Part shown: one piece after another, positions 59,504 through 64,000 of the stretch
Layout: each line of letters begins with the position of its first letter
Position numbering within the stretch: the first letter of the stretch is position 1
From: Dyadobacter sp. CY323
Lineage (GTDB): Bacteria > Bacteroidota > Bacteroidia > Cytophagales > Spirosomataceae
Direction of reading: 5' to 3'
DNA length: 64,000 nt
Assembly (NCBI RefSeq): GCF_021390245.1
Contig: NZ_JAJUXH010000020.1
Coordinates: 1 to 64,000, forward strand
The notes under the pieces: model-generated
The model's input: the letters and a program-made list of their open reading frames with translations, nothing else
Database searches by the model: none
What the model was told of the DNA's origin: nothing
Position numbers and translations under genes: made by a program

Positions 59504-61821
59504 CTGGATCAAATATAAAGCTGGGAGTTGACTTCCTCGGTATTGTTACCGGGCTAAATGAGGCGCGCAAACAATTTGCCTTGTTCTCACGGGAGATAAA
59601 TACCAATGTGGCGAATGCTTACAAAGCTGCGGACGCCCAACAAAAAGTATTTCGGAGCGGGTTAACGCGGCTGAGTGGCGAGCTTAAAACAATAGGCAAC
59701 CAGCTATCTTTATTCGGCACACTTCCTACACTTTTCGCCGCAGGTGCTGCATTTAAAACATTCGCAGATCTTCAAAAGCTTGAAATTGGATTAGCCCAAT
59801 ATGGCGAATCACTAAAAACGGTACGCCAACTCGCAAAACTTCCTAATGTCAGCATTGAAGGTGCTGCACAGTCCCTATTACAATTACGGGCGGTTGGCGT
59901 TGAATCTCAATTCGCTCAGCGCAGTATCACGGCGTTTGCGAATGCATTGACTGCGGCGGGCAAATCTTCCGTTGATTTAAATCCCGCACTGACAAATATC
60001 GTGCAGATGCTTTCTACTGGCGTGGTTTCGGCTGCGGACGTCAAAGAACTTGCAAACAGGATCCCGCAAGCAAGGAAAGCGTTGATCGATGCATTTGGAA
60101 CTGCTTCCGGCGAAGAATTAACCAAGAAAGGCGTTGGTGTTGTGGTTGAAGGCTTGATAAAGGAGCTTGAAAAAATCCCACCGGTAGCAGGCGGAGCGGG
60201 GATGGCCCTGGAAAAGCTTGGTGATGATGCAAAATTCGGCCTGGCTAAGATTGGCGAATCAATCGATAAATCTTTTGGTATTACCGGGACTATTAACAGT
60301 CTGGCAGATACAATCGGCGTCCTGACAGAAAAATTCATTTCCCTGGATCCCAAAACTCAAAAAGCCATTTTAGGTTTTGTGGGTATGGCCGCCATTATCC
60401 CAACACTGATCACAGCCGTGGGTGGAGCGATTGCGATTACAACCATGTTTGCAACTGGATTAGGTGTTGCAGCTGGTTCAGTGTTCGCTATTTCTGCCGC
60501 TGTTGCTATTGCCGGAACCGCCATTATAGCTAATTGGGATGATATTAAGGGTTCAGTTGGCGATACAGGCGTTTGGTCAACACTAGCCAATATTGGCGGA
60601 TCGACGCTTAATGCCCTGGTTGAGCTTTTCAAAATTGCCGCTAACCTGATAACGGGCGACTGGGGAAATATGCAGAATGCCCTGATCAATATGCTAAAAA
60701 ATATTGGCAACGCTGGCGTGCAGATTGTCGGCGGAATGCTTAAAATTCTTCCATCCGCTTTCAAGCTGGTTACAGGTATTAACACCTCATTTTTGACCAG
60801 CGGTGTCGACAAGCTGGTGAATGCCCTCACAATATCGGTTCCAAGTTCGGTAGGCGTTACATCTGCTGCGCTCGACGGCCTGAAAAAGAAATTTGATGAT
60901 GTTCTCGGAGGGATTGGAAACATACCAAAGGCCGCTGGAACGGGCAAAGGCCTCAGTGATAATCTTGGCGCGGGCAGAGCCTATAAAGACCTGCTCAGAA
61001 AAGAAAATGAGGAGCTGCAAGAAAGGGTACGTTTACTCGAAGAAATCAAAAAAATTGGATCTGGACTTAAAGAGTTAACTGGTGTTGGCGTCCAACCTGT
61101 CTACGAAAATGATGACAAGTTCAATTCTGCACTCGCCAATAAAAGAGCCGACGAGAAGTTCAAAAAAATTGGCGACAAGTCGATATCAAAAACGGCTGCT
61201 GATGCTCAGAAGCAAGGAAACAAAGAGCTTAAACGCTCTGCTGAGGAAACACAGCAGATTCTCTCACAACAGAAGGACCGTATCAACGGGATCATAAACA
61301 GTGCCGCATCCGATGGTGTGTCAGGAATTTCTGAGCTGATCGGGGCCTTCATTGCAGGCGAAGAAAGCTTTGCCAGTTTTGGAAAGAAGCTGCTCGGGAT
61401 GGTCGGTTCTGTTTTGAAAGAACTCGGAAAATCATTGATCGGGTTTGGGCTTGCAGGTGAAGCAATCAAAAACTTTAAAGATAAGCCGGGGTTGGCACTT
61501 GCGGCCGGTGCGGCACTTACGATCATCGGCTCTGCGGTTTCCGCGTCAGCCAGCAAAACAGTAAACCAGGCAAGGTTTGCCAAGGGTGGTTTCGCCTACG
61601 GGGAAATGCAGGCAATTGTCGGGGACAACCCGAACGCCCGATTTGACCCTGAAATGATCGCACCGTATTCCAAAGTTGACCAATCTATAAAAAGGAGCGT
61701 CCGGGACAGTGGCGCAAATCGTGGGTTCACGATCATTCCAGAAGTTACTCTTAAAGGACAAGATTTCGTAATCGCATTCAGAAGGGCTGAAAAGTCACTG
61801 GCAGGCCTCAAAGGATTTTAA
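59485..61821 (+). CDS. Tail tape measure protein
   Basis: This 778-residue protein sets tail length. The coiled N-terminus (NEARKQFALFSREINTNVAN) and typical RQLAKLPNVSIEGAAQSLLQ and VSAADVKELANRIPQARKAL are followed by hydrophobic segments about 285-350 (FVGMAAIIPTLITAVGGAIA), another coiled stretch and further alpha-helices. It overlaps the previous gene by 19 bp. 778 residues implies a relatively short tail, by the usual proportion. Confidence 0.92.
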   Translation: MAGESVAGSNIKLGVDFLGIVTGLNEARKQFALFSREINTNVANAYKAADAQQKVFRSGLTRLSGELKTIGNQLSLFGTLPTLFAAGAAFKTFADLQKLEIGLAQYGESLKTVRQLAKLPNVSIEGAAQSLLQLRAVGVESQFAQRSITAFANALTAAGKSSVDLNPALTNIVQMLSTGVVSAADVKELANRIPQARKALIDAFGTASGEELTKKGVGVVVEGLIKELEKIPPVAGGAGMALEKLGDDAKFGLAKIGESIDKSFGITGTINSLADTIGVLTEKFISLDPKTQKAILGFVGMAAIIPTLITAVGGAIAITTMFATGLGVAAGSVFAISAAVAIAGTAIIANWDDIKGSVGDTGVWSTLANIGGSTLNALVELFKIAANLITGDWGNMQNALINMLKNIGNAGVQIVGGMLKILPSAFKLVTGINTSFLTSGVDKLVNALTISVPSSVGVTSAALDGLKKKFDDVLGGIGNIPKAAGTGKGLSDNLGAGRAYKDLLRKENEELQERVRLLEEIKKIGSGLKELTGVGVQPVYENDDKFNSALANKRADEKFKKIGDKSISKTAADAQKQGNKELKRSAEETQQILSQQKDRINGIINSAASDGVSGISELIGAFIAGEESFASFGKKLLGMVGSVLKELGKSLIGFGLAGEAIKNFKDKPGLALAAGAALTIIGSAVSASASKTVNQARFAKGGFAYGEMQAIVGDNPNARFDPEMIAPYSKVDQSIKRSVRDSGANRGFTIIPEVTLKGQDFVIAFRRAEKSLAGLKGF

Positions 61822-64000
61822 TGGCATACGGAACCAAATATCAAGCTAAGTATAAATCTGGCACAAGGGTTCGTACCATCCTTTTGCAACAAGAAGGTTA
61901 TGCGGGTGGCATAACTGAATGGTTTGTCAGCACAAACGCTCCACGGCGCGAACAGGGTGCGGCAGATTCCATTTTTGGTGAGTGCATCATCACTTCCGTC
62001 CTGCGGCTCGAATTCATGTTTGATCAGCACTATGATCTAACAAGCTTCGTTGCAGAACCCCGTACTTATAAAGTCATCGTTCTTGAAGGCGCTACCGTTT
62101 TATGGTCGGGATGGGTTGAACCTTATGACACGTCCCGGGATTACCGCGGGCCTAATTACTTTGTGAGCATGGCCGCTTCGTGCGGATTGAACCGGCTGGC
62201 TAAAAAGGTTTTTGTTCCGATCGGGTATAATGAGGCGCAGGTGAATTTGAGCTACATCCAGATCATGAAGATCTGTTTAGCTTCAATCGGTATTGACAGG
62301 GTGCTACGTGTTAGTTTGTACACGTACATGAATGCTTCGCCATCGGCGCCCAATCCATTAGGTTCCGTTTTCCTTAGCATTTACAGATATTTTCCAAGCG
62401 GGCAATGGTTGGATTGCCGGACGATCATTATTGACATCCTGCAAAAATTCAACGCTGAGCTCTTCCTGCATAATAACATGTGGGTAATCCGTGGAAAGGT
62501 TGACCACGGGCTGGGATTTACCGGTTATGTAGAATTTCCGATTGAAGGTGATCCGTTCATTGTTAATGAATGGCCTGGCGGGATTGAACTGGCAGTTAAC
62601 AACGAAAATAACGGCGCCATTGATGGCGGGCTCGTATCCTTACAGGCACCGGTAAGGAAATACACGGTAAAAGCAGACATGTCCGGGCTAATACCAAGTT
62701 TCACCAACGGTGGGATGCAGCTGTGGGAAGAGGGCGGATTGGTAGGGTGGCACTTTATAATCCCTCCACTGAATGTCCATGGTTGGCAGAAACGCGAAAC
62801 AGGCATCGACGGCAGCCCCTTCGCACTTTATATTAAAGGGTTTGCCCAGCACCCTTATTTTAAATTCAAAAAGAAAGGTGTTTGGCCATTTAGAAAAACT
62901 GTCACAGTCCCCATTGAACCAGATCTATGGATTGAAACACCCGCGATCCGCATAAAACCCACGGACGAACAGGTAACAGTTGGCTTTGAATATTATACAG
63001 ATCCAGACGCCGAAGGGTTCTTTTATTCCATCCATATCGGAATGGACAACCCGAATAGCAAGTATCCCGAGGTTTTGTGGTACAAACCGAGCGGCGCCAC
63101 ATTGATCACAAATGAATTTAATCATTTAATAGCCGCACCACATCCAAAGATAAATCCTGAAAACGGTGTAACGCAGTCAAAAGGAAAGGTTGAGGTCACT
63201 TTTAAAACCGACGAATTCAATAAAAACCCCTGGGTAAATTCACCAGATAAGCCGGTCTATACCTACATTAAGATCCGGTTTTATTACATGATGAACTTCA
63301 CCAATAAAACGGGTGATGGATATACTATTTATTCCGTTACAGGTAAAACTGCCTCGGAAAATGAACCGGCTTCCGGTGATAGTCAGTACAAAGTAACGCT
63401 CGAACAAGAAAATAATGAGTCCGAGGAAGGCGAAACCATCAACCTGATTTCCGGGGATTACTCGGAAGGATTTTTGGGGGCAACATTCTGGCCGGATGGG
63501 CCAACCGGGAAATGGAAGAGGCGCGAAAATGATGAGGCGTTCAGCATTTATCGTGTCATGCTGCTCGACAGGCTGGCCGTAACCTATGCAACCCCCGATG
63601 TAATTGAAGCTTCGTTCAAAATATTACCGGGAGGCCAGGATATTAGTTTTTTAAACTACCTGAGGTTTACTGATCGAGGCGACCAGCTTTTTAAAATTGT
63701 CCGGTTTAGCTTTGATGAGTACCGCAGGATTGCAAGCGTTACCGCAGTTGAGTTTAATTACACGACCCTGACGAATGTTATCCAGAAAAACTATACCGAT
63801 GCACAAGGGCTTTTAGATAGCGAAACAAACGGGGACGGTATTTATCCCGGTGACGGTACGCCCTCAGGAAGGATTGGTGCGGAGGAGGAACTGCTTCCCG
63901 AGGATACGGAAACGGAAACAAAGAACGGACGAACCGGTATTTTCGAGGACGTCCCAACGCTGTATTATACAGTTTCTGAACGCAGTTTCGACAGTGTCAA
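61821..64000 (+). CDS. Distal tail protein (partial, runs off the window)
   Basis: An ATG overlaps the tape measure stop (TAATG), and the frame stays open for more than 720 codons to the window edge. The N-terminus has strands typical of distal tail or receptor-binding structural proteins (KVIVLEGATVLWSGWVEPYD) and the long middle is beta-rich (YSIHIGMDNPNSKYPEVLWY). Position right after the tape measure fits a tail tip protein of this phage group. Confidence 0.75.
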   Translation, partial: MAYGTKYQAKYKSGTRVRTILLQQEGYAGGITEWFVSTNAPRREQGAADSIFGECIITSVLRLEFMFDQHYDLTSFVAEPRTYKVIVLEGATVLWSGWVEPYDTSRDYRGPNYFVSMAASCGLNRLAKKVFVPIGYNEAQVNLSYIQIMKICLASIGIDRVLRVSLYTYMNASPSAPNPLGSVFLSIYRYFPSGQWLDCRTIIIDILQKFNAELFLHNNMWVIRGKVDHGLGFTGYVEFPIEGDPFIVNEWPGGIELAVNNENNGAIDGGLVSLQAPVRKYTVKADMSGLIPSFTNGGMQLWEEGGLVGWHFIIPPLNVHGWQKRETGIDGSPFALYIKGFAQHPYFKFKKKGVWPFRKTVTVPIEPDLWIETPAIRIKPTDEQVTVGFEYYTDPDAEGFFYSIHIGMDNPNSKYPEVLWYKPSGATLITNEFNHLIAAPHPKINPENGVTQSKGKVEVTFKTDEFNKNPWVNSPDKPVYTYIKIRFYYMMNFTNKTGDGYTIYSVTGKTASENEPASGDSQYKVTLEQENNESEEGETINLISGDYSEGFLGATFWPDGPTGKWKRRENDEAFSIYRVMLLDRLAVTYATPDVIEASFKILPGGQDISFLNYLRFTDRGDQLFKIVRFSFDEYRRIASVTAVEFNYTTLTNVIQKNYTDAQGLLDSETNGDGIYPGDGTPSGRIGAEEELLPEDTETETKNGRTGIFEDVPTLYYTVSERSFDSV

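Noticed and set aside
60357..60947. 196-codon minus-strand frame in the tape measure gene
   Set aside because: Low-complexity antisense of an Ala/Gly-rich coding region.

Overview
This window comes from a member of the Bacteroidota, most likely the order Cytophagales (Dyadobacter/Spirosoma-like). That placement is inferred from gene content: a PSMA-like M28 peptidase, CHRD and ZU5 lipoproteins, a GH2 beta-galactosidase with DUF4982, a DUF349 protein, VF530, the CbpA/CbpM pair and LytS/LytTR signalling. Promoters of the TAnnTTTG type and the short G/C-rich intergenic repeats seen in this phylum support it. No species call is possible from sequence reading alone.

Layout. (1) 1-524 is a five-copy tandem repeat of about 105 bp. 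(2) 565-21260 is ordinary chromosome: an ArsR/SRPBCC pair with a two-site operator, a secreted M28 peptidase, an ECF sigma factor with a membrane partner, a Tam-like methyltransferase, a decayed serine hydrolase, a HAD phosphatase, a DinD homologue, an ankyrin protein, a ZU5 lipoprotein, a GH2 beta-galactosidase, a TPR histidine kinase and a LytS/LytTR two-component pair. (3) 21401-25035 is a small integrative element. Two direct copies of an approximately 220 bp segment, each holding a tRNA-Lys(TTT) gene and its terminator, flank a tyrosine recombinase and two cargo genes. One tRNA copy is intact; the other is broken by two very GC-rich inserts. (4) 25142-39061 is again chromosome: a BatE-like protein, a CHRD lipoprotein, a DEAD-box helicase, cbpM/cbpA, VF530, an oxidoreductase, an Ada-like methyltransferase, an outer-membrane barrel, miaA, citrate synthase, pdxH and a DUF349 protein.

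(5) From tRNA-Thr(TGT) at 39175 to the window end lies a siphovirus-type prophage, cut off on the right. It reads left to right: a leftward repressor facing a rightward early operon across an operator array; a replication module (a Lin1244/DnaD-like initiator whose own gene carries phased TTCCGGAA iterons and a purine tract, then a DnaB-type helicase); a cluster of small unknown genes including an HNH nuclease and a likely Acb2/Tad1-family anti-defence protein; then a HK97-type head and tail module (P27 small terminase, large terminase, portal, prohead protease, major capsid, connector, head closure, gp10-like, DUF3168, tail tube, tail assembly chaperone with a -1 frame extension, tape measure, distal tail protein). 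No phage integrase is visible on the left side. The major capsid gene carries a one-base frameshift, so the prophage may be defective, or the base may be a sequencing error.

The observations most worth following are the origin-like iteron array inside the initiator gene, the Acb2/Tad1-like gene and its unknown neighbours, the tRNA-Lys element with its insert-bearing tRNA copy, and the two frame disruptions in the structural module (one apparently a mutation, the other apparently programmed).
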